From positions 186,001-250,000 of the forward strand of contig DFXZ01000003.1 in the NCBI GenBank assembly GCA_002381805.1: 64,000 bases of DNA, written 5' to 3'. Under the pieces are notes generated by a model. The model did no database searches. It saw only the letters and a list, made by a program, of their open reading frames with translations, and was not told the DNA's origin. The position numbers were made by a program, and so were the translations under genes. Below are positions 8,386 through 17,490 of the stretch, in pieces. How positions within the stretch are numbered: the stretch's first letter is position 1; each line of letters begins with the position of its first letter. Source of the stretch: Bdellovibrio sp. UBA4095 (GTDB taxonomy: Bacteria; Bdellovibrionota; Bdellovibrionia; Bdellovibrionales; Bdellovibrionaceae).

Positions 8386-11300
8386 ATGGAAAAGAGCCCA
8401 CTCAAGCACTTCAGAAATATTCACATCTTCTTTATCTGCACTATCGTCTTCGTTGGTGCCTTAAGTGTTGCCATGTTCAGCAATTACCAAAAAGTTCGCA
8501 AAGAAGAGCAATGGGTAAAGTATTCCAACAATGTGATCTCGAACCTTGATCATATGATGTCTTCTTTTAAGGATGCAGAAACAGCAGCTCGCGGCTACCT
8601 TATTACAGGCCTTGCAGACCACTTGCCAGTTTACGAGAAAGGCATGGAAGGAACCTGGCGCTATTATCGCGAAGTCAAAAAACTGACCCAAAGCAACCCG
8701 ATTCAACAAGCCCTTTTGCGAGAGATTCAAAAGCCGATCATTCAGAAGGATGAGCTGTTTAAAGGATATATAAGAGATCGTAACAATACCGGCCGGTTCG
8801 TGGCCCCCACGGAGAGCACAAACCGTCTCGGGACCGACCTAATGGATTTCATCCGTGAAAAAGTTGAAACCATGAAAGAAATCAAACTTGGCAATTACCG
8901 GAAACAACAAGAGGCCGCACAAAAAAGCCATTATTTCACAATCAGCCTCATTGTGACTTTCATTCTACTTAACTTTGTTTTGCTATGCCTGGCCTATTGG
9001 ACCACCATACGAAACCTGAAAATACAAGAAGCAGAGACCGAAAAACAACGAAGACAAACCTGGCTGCAAACTCAGCTAGGAAAAATCGCTCTCCTGATGT
9101 CTGCGGATGCCTCTCCGAAAGAAATGGCCAGTCAGGCTCTCAGCTTCTTCTCTTCTGTCTTGGGGATACCTTCGGCGACTGTCTTTTTAACTCAAGGATC
9201 TGAACTAAAGCTTTGCTCCAGCTTTGGTGCTGATAACAATCGATTGCAGCAGCAATTTGATCTTAGCTCCAGCATCCTGGGCGAAGCCATCAAGTCTCGC
9301 GACCTGGTTGAGGTCAAGGACGTGCCAAAGGATTACCTGACCGTCACCTCCAGCCTAGGAAACACAGCTGCACCCTATCTGGTTTTTGTTCCTCTCTTTT
9401 TCCACGGAAGCGCCATCGGCGTCATTGAGTTAGCACTTTATGCGCCATTGACGAATGACCAAAAGGAACTGATCCGACGGTCGCAAGAGGTCATTGCTAC
9501 TGGTTTGAACGCTTCGATTTCTCGTGAACAACTTGAGCAATTGCTAGCTAAAACCCGCGAACAGGCGCAAGAGCTTCAGACTCAACAAGAAGAACTGCGA
9601 GCGACCAATGAAGAACTCGAAGAGCAAGCTTCACAGCTCGAGGATCAACAGCGACGTCTCAATATTAAGAACGAACGTCTGCAAGAAATCCAAAAAGAGA
9701 TTCAGGCAAAAGCTGCCGATCTGGAGCGAATCAATCAATACAAATCGGACTTCCTGGCGCGGATGTCACATGAGCTACGTACACCATTGAACAGCGTCCT
9801 CATTCTTGCGACCTTGCTTCAGGAAAATTCTGAAGGCAACTTGAATGAACAGCAGAAACATTTTGCTGAGACCATTCATTCGGCCGGAAGCGACTTACTT
9901 ATGCTGATCAACGATATTTTGGACTTATCGAAAATCGAAGCCCAAAAATTACAACTCCGCCCCGATCACGTTTCACTTCAATCGATTTTCAAACAACTTG
10001 AGTCCGTATTTGCTCCCGAGGCCAAAAGAAAAGGTCTTACATTCAGCGTCGCCATTGACCCCTGGCTGTCCAGCAAAGTGATCTTCACCGATAAACTAAG
10101 ACTGGATCAGGTGCTCAAGAACTTCCTATCGAATGCTCTTAAGTTCACGGATCGAGGCGAAGTCAGCATGCACGCCCGAGCATCAGAAAAGCTGGGCGAA
10201 AAATATTTCGAAATATCGGTGAAAGATAGCGGTATCGGAATCCCCGCAAACAAAATTGATGCTATCTTCCAGGCATTCGAACAGATCGAGAATCCAAACA
10301 GCCGACGCTTCAGTGGTACCGGCCTGGGCTTAACTATTGCCAAAGAATTGACTCAGATTCTTGGCGGCAGCATCTCGGTTGTCTCGACGGAAGGGAAAGG
10401 CAGCGAGTTCATTTTGACATTGCCACTGTCGGCAGACCATCTGTTAAACAGCGGACCGGAAATGACTTCTCTCGAGGGGACTTCAGCCTTAACGTCTTCG
10501 CCAAGTTTTGCTCAAGCGTTGTCATCTGAACAGGACTCGCTTGTTGGATGGGATGAAGTCAATGCTGCTTTAAACAACATCCAAGGTCATACCAAAACTC
10601 TTTTGCTCGTTGAAGACGACCAGGTTTTCCGAAAGCTTGTCGCTGAGGCGGCGCAAAGCTACTCCTTTGCAACAATTGAAGCCGAACACGCCGAAATGGC
10701 CCTAGCCATTCTAAAGCAACATGTACCGACGGCTATCATGCTAGATATCAAGCTGCCAGGCATGAGCGGCATGGCTTTACTCGAGAAGATTAAAGATATG
10801 CCGAGGTTGCGACATGTTCCAGTTCATATGATCTCTGCGCTCCAGTACCAGCAAAGTGCTTTCAAAATGGGAGCCATGGGTTATCTGGGTAAGCCGGTTA
10901 CAATGGAGCAAGTCAATGAAGCTCTTCGAGAAATCGAAAATGTTATCGTTCGCCAGTCAAAGTCGATACTTCTTGTCGAAGATGACCCTCGACAACGGGA
11001 AGCTCTTACTCACCTTATTCAAAGCGGTGATGTTGCAATCCATGGAGCTGGGACCGCCCACGAGGCACTTGAGCTCCTGAAAACCAAAACTTTCGATTGC
11101 CTGGTTCTGGATCTTTCTCTGCCAGATATGTCGGGAGAGCAGTTCCTCGAAAGACTTAAAGAACTACATATCGCGCATTTACCCGTTATTATCTATACCG
11201 GTAAAGACGTCTCGAGGTCAGAGGAAGAATCTTTGCGCCGGTACTCTGAAAGCATAATTCTTAAAGGCGTCCGCTCAGAAGAACGACTTCTCGACGAAGT

Positions 11301-11775
11301 GAACCTTTTCTTGCACCGGGTGGATGGGCAACTTAACAGCACACAGCGCTTACTTTTGGACACTTTCCGTAAAAAAGATAAGGGCTTTGAGGGCAAAACT
11401 GTTCTGATTGCTGACGATGACATACGCAATATATTCGCTCTAACAAGTGCACTCGAAAGCAAAGGTTTTAATGTCATTTCAGCTCGTGATGGCGCCGAAG
11501 CATTAGAAAAGCTCGATGGCGATGTTGCAGTCGATATCATTCTTATGGATCTGATGATGCCAAAGATGGATGGTTACACGACAATGCGAAACATCCGCAG
11601 CAATTATCAATACAAAAATACCCCCATCATAGCTTTAACCGCCAAGGCTATGAAAGGAGACAACGAAAAGGCTCTTGAAGCTGGAGCGAATGATTATTTG
11701 ACGAAGCCTCTGGATCTGAGCAACCTCTTCTCGGTGCTTAAGGTATGGTTACCCACTGAGGACCTTGTGGTATGA
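8386..11775 (+). CDS. Hybrid sensor histidine kinase (CHASE3-GAF-HisKA-HATPase-REC x3)
   Basis: Two membrane helices (about 12-32 and 184-205) flank a helical CHASE3-like sensor containing AARGYLITG. A GAF domain follows (about 225-380), then a long coiled coil rich in Glu/Gln (about 385-450). The kinase core has the phospho-acceptor His462 in MSHELRTPLNS and ATP-binding N, G1 and G2 boxes (SNALKFT, DSGIGIP, GTGLGLTIAKEL). Three receiver domains follow, with phosphorylatable aspartates at about D787, D909 and D1055, each with its acidic pocket. CheR follows with an ATGA overlap. The three receivers suggest branching output or phosphorelay. The input signal is unknown. Confidence 0.93.
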   Translation: MEKSPLKHFRNIHIFFICTIVFVGALSVAMFSNYQKVRKEEQWVKYSNNVISNLDHMMSSFKDAETAARGYLITGLADHLPVYEKGMEGTWRYYREVKKLTQSNPIQQALLREIQKPIIQKDELFKGYIRDRNNTGRFVAPTESTNRLGTDLMDFIREKVETMKEIKLGNYRKQQEAAQKSHYFTISLIVTFILLNFVLLCLAYWTTIRNLKIQEAETEKQRRQTWLQTQLGKIALLMSADASPKEMASQALSFFSSVLGIPSATVFLTQGSELKLCSSFGADNNRLQQQFDLSSSILGEAIKSRDLVEVKDVPKDYLTVTSSLGNTAAPYLVFVPLFFHGSAIGVIELALYAPLTNDQKELIRRSQEVIATGLNASISREQLEQLLAKTREQAQELQTQQEELRATNEELEEQASQLEDQQRRLNIKNERLQEIQKEIQAKAADLERINQYKSDFLARMSHELRTPLNSVLILATLLQENSEGNLNEQQKHFAETIHSAGSDLLMLINDILDLSKIEAQKLQLRPDHVSLQSIFKQLESVFAPEAKRKGLTFSVAIDPWLSSKVIFTDKLRLDQVLKNFLSNALKFTDRGEVSMHARASEKLGEKYFEISVKDSGIGIPANKIDAIFQAFEQIENPNSRRFSGTGLGLTIAKELTQILGGSISVVSTEGKGSEFILTLPLSADHLLNSGPEMTSLEGTSALTSSPSFAQALSSEQDSLVGWDEVNAALNNIQGHTKTLLLVEDDQVFRKLVAEAAQSYSFATIEAEHAEMALAILKQHVPTAIMLDIKLPGMSGMALLEKIKDMPRLRHVPVHMISALQYQQSAFKMGAMGYLGKPVTMEQVNEALREIENVIVRQSKSILLVEDDPRQREALTHLIQSGDVAIHGAGTAHEALELLKTKTFDCLVLDLSLPDMSGEQFLERLKELHIAHLPVIIYTGKDVSRSEEESLRRYSESIILKGVRSEERLLDEVNLFLHRVDGQLNSTQRLLLDTFRKKDKGFEGKTVLIADDDIRNIFALTSALESKGFNVISARDGAEALEKLDGDVAVDIILMDLMMPKMDGYTTMRNIRSNYQYKNTPIIALTAKAMKGDNEKALEAGANDYLTKPLDLSNLFSVLKVWLPTEDLVV

Positions 11776-12674
11776 GTCAAATGTCGGTAGCAGCCCGTCT
11801 GATATGGGAAGCGCTTTACTTAAAGTATGGCTATGACTTTAGGGGGTACTCACCCGCCTCATTGTCACGAAGACTTGAGTTCTGCATGAGCCGTTTTGGT
11901 TACTTAAGTGAAACCGAGTTGCTGGCTAAACTTTTGGACGATCCAACTTTCATACATCAGATTCTGCCCCACTTAACAATTACCACCACTGAGCTGTTCC
12001 GGAGTCCCGATAGCTTCCGTAGATACAAGGAATCGATCTTTCCGGTTCTAAAAACTTATCCTTCGGTCAATATTTGGATAGCCGGCTGTAGCACCGGGGA
12101 AGAGATCTACAGTCTTGCTATTTTACTGCACGAAGAAGGACTTTTGGAGCGGACTACAATCTATGCAACAGACATAAATCCTGAAGCTCTTAAAAGAGCC
12201 CAGCAAGGAATTTATAGCAGCTCCATCATTCCGGATTTTGTGAAGAACTATACTGCCGCCGGAGGCCAAAGCCAGCCTTCTGATTACTATTCCACTGATT
12301 ATGACTTAGTCCGATTTAAATCTTTTCTTAAAGATAACGTGGTCTTCTTTGAGCACAATCTTGTTACTGATGAAGTCTTTGTGCAGACGCATCTTGTCCT
12401 GTGCCGAAATGTGCTGATTTATTTTGAAAAGGAATTGCAGGACCGGGCGCTCAACCTTTTTGCAAAGTCATTGATTCAGTTCGGATTTCTTGGTCTTGGC
12501 GACAAGGAGAGCCTCTCTTTCTCCAGCTCTGCCCCATACTTCACAACTATTGATGCCCGCGAGCGGGTGTTTAAAAGAAATTCTCTTAACCTTTCGGGGA
12601 CTACAGAAATGGCAGAACTCAACCCAGCTGATAAGGAGCTAGATGGTGGAAAAAACCAAACTACTCATAGTTGA
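11772..12674 (+). CDS. CheR-type protein-glutamate methyltransferase
   Basis: The S-adenosylmethionine-binding motif IWIAGCSTGEEIYSLAI, the TTTELFRSP segment and LVLCRNVLIYF are typical of CheR. The enzyme methylates glutamates on receptor-like helices. The start ATG overlaps the stop of the upstream hybrid kinase (ATGA), and its 3' end overlaps the next kinase by 32 bases, so the three genes form a tightly coupled unit. No cheB is present here. With hybrid kinases rather than CheA/CheW as partners, the target is probably a kinase-associated protein or the nearby divergent chemoreceptor rather than the main chemotaxis array, but that is inference. Confidence 0.9.
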   Translation: MSQMSVAARLIWEALYLKYGYDFRGYSPASLSRRLEFCMSRFGYLSETELLAKLLDDPTFIHQILPHLTITTTELFRSPDSFRRYKESIFPVLKTYPSVNIWIAGCSTGEEIYSLAILLHEEGLLERTTIYATDINPEALKRAQQGIYSSSIIPDFVKNYTAAGGQSQPSDYYSTDYDLVRFKSFLKDNVVFFEHNLVTDEVFVQTHLVLCRNVLIYFEKELQDRALNLFAKSLIQFGFLGLGDKESLSFSSSAPYFTTIDARERVFKRNSLNLSGTTEMAELNPADKELDGGKNQTTHS

Positions 12675-14325
12675 TGATCACCCAGACAACATCCTTGTCT
12701 TAAGTGAGCTTCTGGCGAGTGAGGATGTCGAAATATTTTCTGCTCAGAGTGCTGAAGAGGCTCTAAACCTTTTGCTAGCGAATGATTTTGGTTTAGCACT
12801 TCTTGACGTTCAAATGCCTGGCATCACTGGCTTTGAACTGGCCCGTCTTGCCAGAGGAGTTAAAAAAACACGGCATCTGCCGATGATCTTTGTGACCGCC
12901 CAACAACATGACAAAGCTGTTGCCTTTGAAGGCTACGAGACAGGCGCCGTCGATTTTCTTTTCAAACCTTTAGATCCTTATATCGTGCGCAGCAAAGTCA
13001 AAACGTTCGTACAGCTTGATAAGCAAAGACGTCTGCTTAAGGCGCATGTTGCCGAAGTTGAAACGCTGAAGAAAAAAGCGGAAATGGCAAGCTTAGCGAA
13101 AAGTCAGTTTTTGGCCAATATGTCGCACGAGATTCGAACTCCCCTTGGCTCGGTCCTAGGTTTTGCCGACGTTCTCTCGCAAGGCCAGTTAGACGAGGAA
13201 GAGAAGAACGAATGTCTAGCCGCAATTCGCAGAAATGGCGAGCTGCTGCTCCGCTTGGTCGATGACATTTTAGATATTTCCAAAATCGAAGCACAGAAAC
13301 TGGATTTCGAGAAAAAAGAATTCGGCATGAGAGATTTGCTCGAGGACGTCCGTACCATTCTGAACTTTAAAGCCTCTGAAAAGGGTATTGATCTTCAAAT
13401 CCACATTCCTGAAGAGAACACTCAAATCATCGCAGACCCCTTAAGAATCAAGCAGGTCCTACTGAACGTCGTGGGCAATGCCATCAAATTCACAGATAAG
13501 GGTTCGGTCAAAGTACACACGGCTATAGTGACGCCAGTTGGATCCGACAACGACAGAGGTTTTGTCAAAGCTGTTTTTGAAGTGGAAGACACCGGTTTAG
13601 GTTTAGCCCCTCACGAGGCTCAAAGACTCTTTCAGCCATTTACTCAGGCCGACATCTCGACCACGCGCAAATTTGGTGGGACGGGTTTAGGCCTTGTGAT
13701 TTCAAGACAGTTGGCGCGTCTTATGGGCGGCGATCTTAGATTGGTTTCATCTGAAATTGGTGTTGGCTCCACTTTCGAGATCACTCTTCACCTTAAGCGT
13801 AGTGGTGAGGTCCAAATGGACTCAGAACTATCCCCAAAGGCGCCATCCATTTCAGCACTCGAAATCAATCCGTCGGAACTTCAGCATCGAAAGATACTCG
13901 TCGTAGATGATGTCAGTGATAACCGACTTTTGATTGATCGCTATCTGCGCAGTTTAGAAGTTCAACTTATCCAGGCGAGCAGTGGTATCGAGGCCATAGA
14001 GGCCGTTGCTGAACACCAGCCTGATCTTATTCTGATGGACATTCAAATGCCGGTTATGGATGGCTATGAAGCTGTCCGGAGAATTCGTGAACAAGGTTAC
14101 AGCAATCCGATTTTTGCACTAACCGCCCACGCCATGCGCGAAGAAAAACAAAAATGCTACTTGGCGGGTTGTGACCTGGTTCTAACAAAACCCGTGCGGC
14201 GCAACGAACTGATTCAGTTAATAAAGGAAAGTCTGCCAGCTCTTAACTTGCAGACTTCCGCGGCAGAGATGCTTCTTCAAACCAGAAGACTTTCTGACAG
14301 AGCGAACATGCCTAGACAATTTTAG
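12643..14325 (+). CDS. Hybrid response regulator/histidine kinase (REC-HisKA-HATPase-REC)
   Basis: The protein starts with a receiver domain (LLIVDDHPDN, acceptor near D55), then a short coiled coil, a HisKA domain with His162 in MSHEIRTPLGS, an HATPase domain (GNAIKFT, DTGLGL, GTGLGLVISRQL), and a second receiver (ILVVDDVSDN, acceptor near D466 in LMDIQMPVMDGYE). It has no membrane segment, so it is cytoplasmic. It can plausibly take phosphate on its first receiver from the upstream membrane kinase and pass it on. AAGGAG precedes the ATG; a GTG at the second codon is an alternative start. It overlaps cheR by 32 bases. Confidence 0.92.
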   Translation: MVEKTKLLIVDDHPDNILVLSELLASEDVEIFSAQSAEEALNLLLANDFGLALLDVQMPGITGFELARLARGVKKTRHLPMIFVTAQQHDKAVAFEGYETGAVDFLFKPLDPYIVRSKVKTFVQLDKQRRLLKAHVAEVETLKKKAEMASLAKSQFLANMSHEIRTPLGSVLGFADVLSQGQLDEEEKNECLAAIRRNGELLLRLVDDILDISKIEAQKLDFEKKEFGMRDLLEDVRTILNFKASEKGIDLQIHIPEENTQIIADPLRIKQVLLNVVGNAIKFTDKGSVKVHTAIVTPVGSDNDRGFVKAVFEVEDTGLGLAPHEAQRLFQPFTQADISTTRKFGGTGLGLVISRQLARLMGGDLRLVSSEIGVGSTFEITLHLKRSGEVQMDSELSPKAPSISALEINPSELQHRKILVVDDVSDNRLLIDRYLRSLEVQLIQASSGIEAIEAVAEHQPDLILMDIQMPVMDGYEAVRRIREQGYSNPIFALTAHAMREEKQKCYLAGCDLVLTKPVRRNELIQLIKESLPALNLQTSAAEMLLQTRRLSDRANMPRQF

Positions 14326-14336
14326 GGCGAATGAGC

Positions 14337-15656
14337 TTAATCATTGTAAGAGCCATTGCCCAAATATTTCTCTAGCACGATAGATTGGGAAAGTGGCTGG
14401 AAAGTACGTGTGCTCGAAGGCAACACATAGGCATTTAAAATATTTCCAGCCGGGCCCAACCATGTCCCTGTGGCCCACATAGTGCCACCCATCTTCACGC
14501 TGTCTAAAAACTGGTACACCTTGTCGCCTTCCACGTTCCATAGTTGAGCTTCAGAATCACCGACTTTTGCAGCTGTCGGCCAACCGAACTCCCCCAGGAA
14601 ACAGGGAACTTTATTTACAGTACACCAATCAGAGAAATTTTTGACTCTGGCAATGGCACGAGCAGCAATCGAAGCATGTCCTTTGGCTTTAGAATTGGCG
14701 GTCTCTTGTGCGTGACTTATGGTATAGGTTCCACTGGCATCATTATCCATATACATATGTGCGTGATACATGATGTTGTTTAAAGGATCTTTAATCCAAG
14801 CTTTTGGATGCAAACTGGGCCAGCGATCAGCCGAGGCCCAGCTATAGCCTTCGACATGAATCAACTTGGTTTCTCCGCTTTCACGAATTGCGGTCACTGC
14901 TGCTTGCGCATATTCTTCCCATAATTTTTGCGGGGTCAACCCTCGAACTCCACTGGGGAAACTATAAGGTTCATTCATAATATCGTAAGCATAGACAGCT
15001 CTGTATGCTTTCGCATCGGAACGGATCGCTTGAGTCAGTCTGCGCCAAACGTCAGCGTATTGCTCAAGTGTTGGTCCGTTTGCCTGACCAAATATAGTTT
15101 GTGTGACTCCGCCAATCTTATAGCGTCCATAATTGTGCATATCCAAAATGATTTTGATTTGCGCCGTATCCGCATCGCGAAGCATTTCCAATAACAGATT
15201 CAGGTAGGCCGAGTCCAGCGTTCCACCCAGTTGTCTTTGAACTCTTTCCCATTTAAATGGCATACGTAAAACAGTTAGACCGCGATCCTTTAAAGCTTTC
15301 ATCGCCGCATAACTTGGTTTTGTATAGTTGGTGCCGTAAACACCTGGAACAGCATTGTCAGCAATTCCTAAATCCATGACATTTATGCCTCGGAAAAACT
15401 TTTGAGAAACACCACTTACTGGGGGAGTCGTCGGAACCGGTGATGGCGACGGTGAAGGGGTTGGAGAAGGCCCCGATGTGCCGGGATCTTCGGAAGCACT
15501 TGGCAGTCCTAACTCAGTCTGTTTTTGTGCGTATTCTGAAAGTTCGAACTGGTTGCTGCAATTTTGAAACGACAATGTCATCAACGCGATAAAAGGAAGA
15601 AGTACGAAAAGACCATATCTTTTGCTCTTATTCCCATCGGACGGCTTGGTTTCCAT
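14337..15656 (-). CDS. Glycoside hydrolase family 5 (cellulase-type) lipoprotein
   Basis: A basic, hydrophobic N-terminus ends in SFQNC at Cys33, read here as an atypical lipobox. A Pro/Ser/Thr linker (about 63-80) leads to a GH5 (beta/alpha)8 barrel: LDMHNYGRY near 172, the acid/base glutamate in IMNEP (E229), YHAHMYMD near 297 and the nucleophile glutamate in LGEFGWP (E356). The family cleaves beta-1,4-type polysaccharides by a retaining mechanism; the substrate here is not determined. It is a close relative of the larger enzyme encoded at 33339-35405 but lacks that enzyme's inserted domain. It is convergent with the hybrid kinase gene and has GGGAG just before the start. Confidence 0.9.
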   Translation of the reverse strand: METKPSDGNKSKRYGLFVLLPFIALMTLSFQNCSNQFELSEYAQKQTELGLPSASEDPGTSGPSPTPSPSPSPVPTTPPVSGVSQKFFRGINVMDLGIADNAVPGVYGTNYTKPSYAAMKALKDRGLTVLRMPFKWERVQRQLGGTLDSAYLNLLLEMLRDADTAQIKIILDMHNYGRYKIGGVTQTIFGQANGPTLEQYADVWRRLTQAIRSDAKAYRAVYAYDIMNEPYSFPSGVRGLTPQKLWEEYAQAAVTAIRESGETKLIHVEGYSWASADRWPSLHPKAWIKDPLNNIMYHAHMYMDNDASGTYTISHAQETANSKAKGHASIAARAIARVKNFSDWCTVNKVPCFLGEFGWPTAAKVGDSEAQLWNVEGDKVYQFLDSVKMGGTMWATGTWLGPAGNILNAYVLPSSTRTFQPLSQSIVLEKYLGNGSYND

Positions 15657-15759
15657 AACTCCCCCTACTCTGAAGTATTCCCCTTACCTAAATAATACTT
15701 TGGTTTCGGTGGGATCAAAAATTTATGAAGGAAGTAATCTCAGATAGAGATAGAAAACT

Positions 15760-16329
15760 CTAGATAAGTGGTCTTTCACTGACGACGGACAGCTCTCGAA
15801 CCTGAGGCCAGAACCAATCCAACTGGGGGTCGGCAGCGATAACATCTTTGACAGTCACTTTCACATCTTTGCAGTGAGCAACTTCTTTACGCAACCACAG
15901 CTCGATTTCGTCATACCCAGGGCCGATAATGGTGATTTCCACTCGACTTAGAAAATGAGTGAGCTGAAGGTCTCTCGTCGGTACATTTTTTAGTTGGTCT
16001 TTTTGGCGAAAGAGAGCCAGAAGCTCTGCTTTAATTTCTGAAAAATCTCTGAAGTTAATTCTGCGCAGGACGGCATCAGCACGATGATCGCGATTCACCC
16101 AGCGTTGATGCAGACCACGCTGGACTAAATTGATCAGATAATTTCGCAAGACGGAAGGTATCAACTGAAATTCATCATCCGTTAAACACATCACCTGCAT
16201 TAAGTCTACGTAGCGAGCCTGCTCCTGGCCGCGACGAAGGGAGGTGAGCACCTCTGGTATCCGCAAGACTGACTCGCGAATACCTTGAAGATCAATTCCT
16301 GCTCCATCCGTGAAGTAGAGAATTCTCAT
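15760..16329 (-). CDS. Hypothetical protein, unrecognised
   Basis: The 189-residue protein has no signal peptide, membrane segment or motif I recognise. It begins MRILYFTDGAGIDLQGIRE and is rich in charged residues, with a likely mixed alpha/beta fold. It has its own start region with only a weak ribosome site. It lies alone between the GH5 lipoprotein gene (same strand, 103 bases downstream) and the divergent T2SS operon. The intact frame and the flanking spacing support a real gene. No function is proposed. Confidence 0.7.
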   Translation of the reverse strand: MRILYFTDGAGIDLQGIRESVLRIPEVLTSLRRGQEQARYVDLMQVMCLTDDEFQLIPSVLRNYLINLVQRGLHQRWVNRDHRADAVLRRINFRDFSEIKAELLALFRQKDQLKNVPTRDLQLTHFLSRVEITIIGPGYDEIELWLRKEVAHCKDVKVTVKDVIAADPQLDWFWPQVRELSVVSERPLI

Positions 16330-16489
16330 AGATTAATGATGACCTATCTTTCGAGAATTTGGCACAAATTTAAACATTCGAGACTATAGTCCAGGATGTA
16401 TTTTTTGGTGCAGAGCCCCCTTCTTTTTTGTTACGCTTGTTAGAGGCCATAGGACTAGGCCCGCGACAAAAGACAAAGGATTGTAAAAA

Positions 16490-17416
16490 GTGACGCCACG
16501 TTTACCACGGAATCCAAAAAACCAACGCCCTCCTTTTGAGAAATGGTATTCCTATTTTTTGTTTATTTTTGTCGGCTATTGCCTCGCAGATCTTGGCATA
16601 CTCATGTATCGCGACAAGATGTTGCCGCAATCGGCACCACCCGCTCAACCCAAGCGAAGCGCCATTGGTACATCTCCGGGACGAGGTTCCTATAATTCCA
16701 TCACTTCGCGCAATATGTTCGCTGCTAATGGCCTGATCCCTGATGCCTTGGTCGATGAAAATGCAGCTGACGCGCAAAAAACTGAAGCCGCTCCGGTCCC
16801 ATCACAGCTGCCACTGAACCTTATAGGTACCTTGGTTCACTCGAATCCCGACAAATCCATTGCAGCTATCGAAGTCCGTGGCAAGCCAGGTGTTCTTTCT
16901 TACAGTCCCGGCAAAGAAATTCAAAACATGGCGTCAATTGTGCGTGTCGAGCGTCAGAAGGTGATCTTCCGGAACTTGAACACCAGTCGCTTGGAATTTA
17001 TTGAAATGAAAAAAGAAGGTTCAAGGGTGTCCTTCAAAAGTGGCACCTCGGCTGCTGTCGCCGGAAAAGATGTTCAGCAGGTGGGCGATAATAACTTCGC
17101 CATCAAACGAGCGGATCTCTTAAAGTATACCAATGATCTTTCCAGCATTTTAATGCAAGCCCGTGCCGTTCCAAACCGTGAACCTGGAACCGGAAACATC
17201 AATGGCTTCCGTATCCTAGATATGCAGCCTGGAAGTATTTATGAACAACTAGGTTTACAAAGAATGGACGTCATCAAAGCTGTTGATGGCACTCCGGTCG
17301 ATAGCCCCGCAAAAGCCATGGAATTGTACAATGCTTTGAAGAACTCCCCCAAGGTGACTCTTCAGATTGAACGAAATGGTAAGAGCGAGAACATGACTTA
17401 CAACATCCAAAATTAA
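16490..17416 (+). CDS. gspC: Type II secretion protein GspC (inner-membrane, PDZ domain)
   Basis: A short cytoplasmic N-terminus is followed by one membrane helix (about 20-40), a Pro/Ala-rich stretch, a homology region containing LNLIGTLVHSNPDKSIAAIE (about 105-125), and a C-terminal PDZ-like domain with FRILDMQPGSIYEQLGLQRMD (about 240-260). GspC links the inner-membrane platform to the secretin GspD and helps select substrates. It is the first gene of the T2SS operon. The GTG start has AAGGA nine bases upstream. A 10-base palindrome, GACTATAGTC, lies at 16382-16391 in the upstream region. Confidence 0.9.
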   Translation: MTPRLPRNPKNQRPPFEKWYSYFLFIFVGYCLADLGILMYRDKMLPQSAPPAQPKRSAIGTSPGRGSYNSITSRNMFAANGLIPDALVDENAADAQKTEAAPVPSQLPLNLIGTLVHSNPDKSIAAIEVRGKPGVLSYSPGKEIQNMASIVRVERQKVIFRNLNTSRLEFIEMKKEGSRVSFKSGTSAAVAGKDVQQVGDNNFAIKRADLLKYTNDLSSILMQARAVPNREPGTGNINGFRILDMQPGSIYEQLGLQRMDVIKAVDGTPVDSPAKAMELYNALKNSPKVTLQIERNGKSENMTYNIQN

Positions 17417-17490
17417 GTCGATTCTGTTTCGGTGAATGTGATGCGCGTTGTGAAGGAAATTTAAACTCCCATGAGGAGGAGAAACACTAA

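Noticed and set aside
16382..16391. GACTATAGTC palindrome upstream of gspC as an operator
   Set aside because: A single 10-base palindrome can occur by chance and no second copy was seen nearby.
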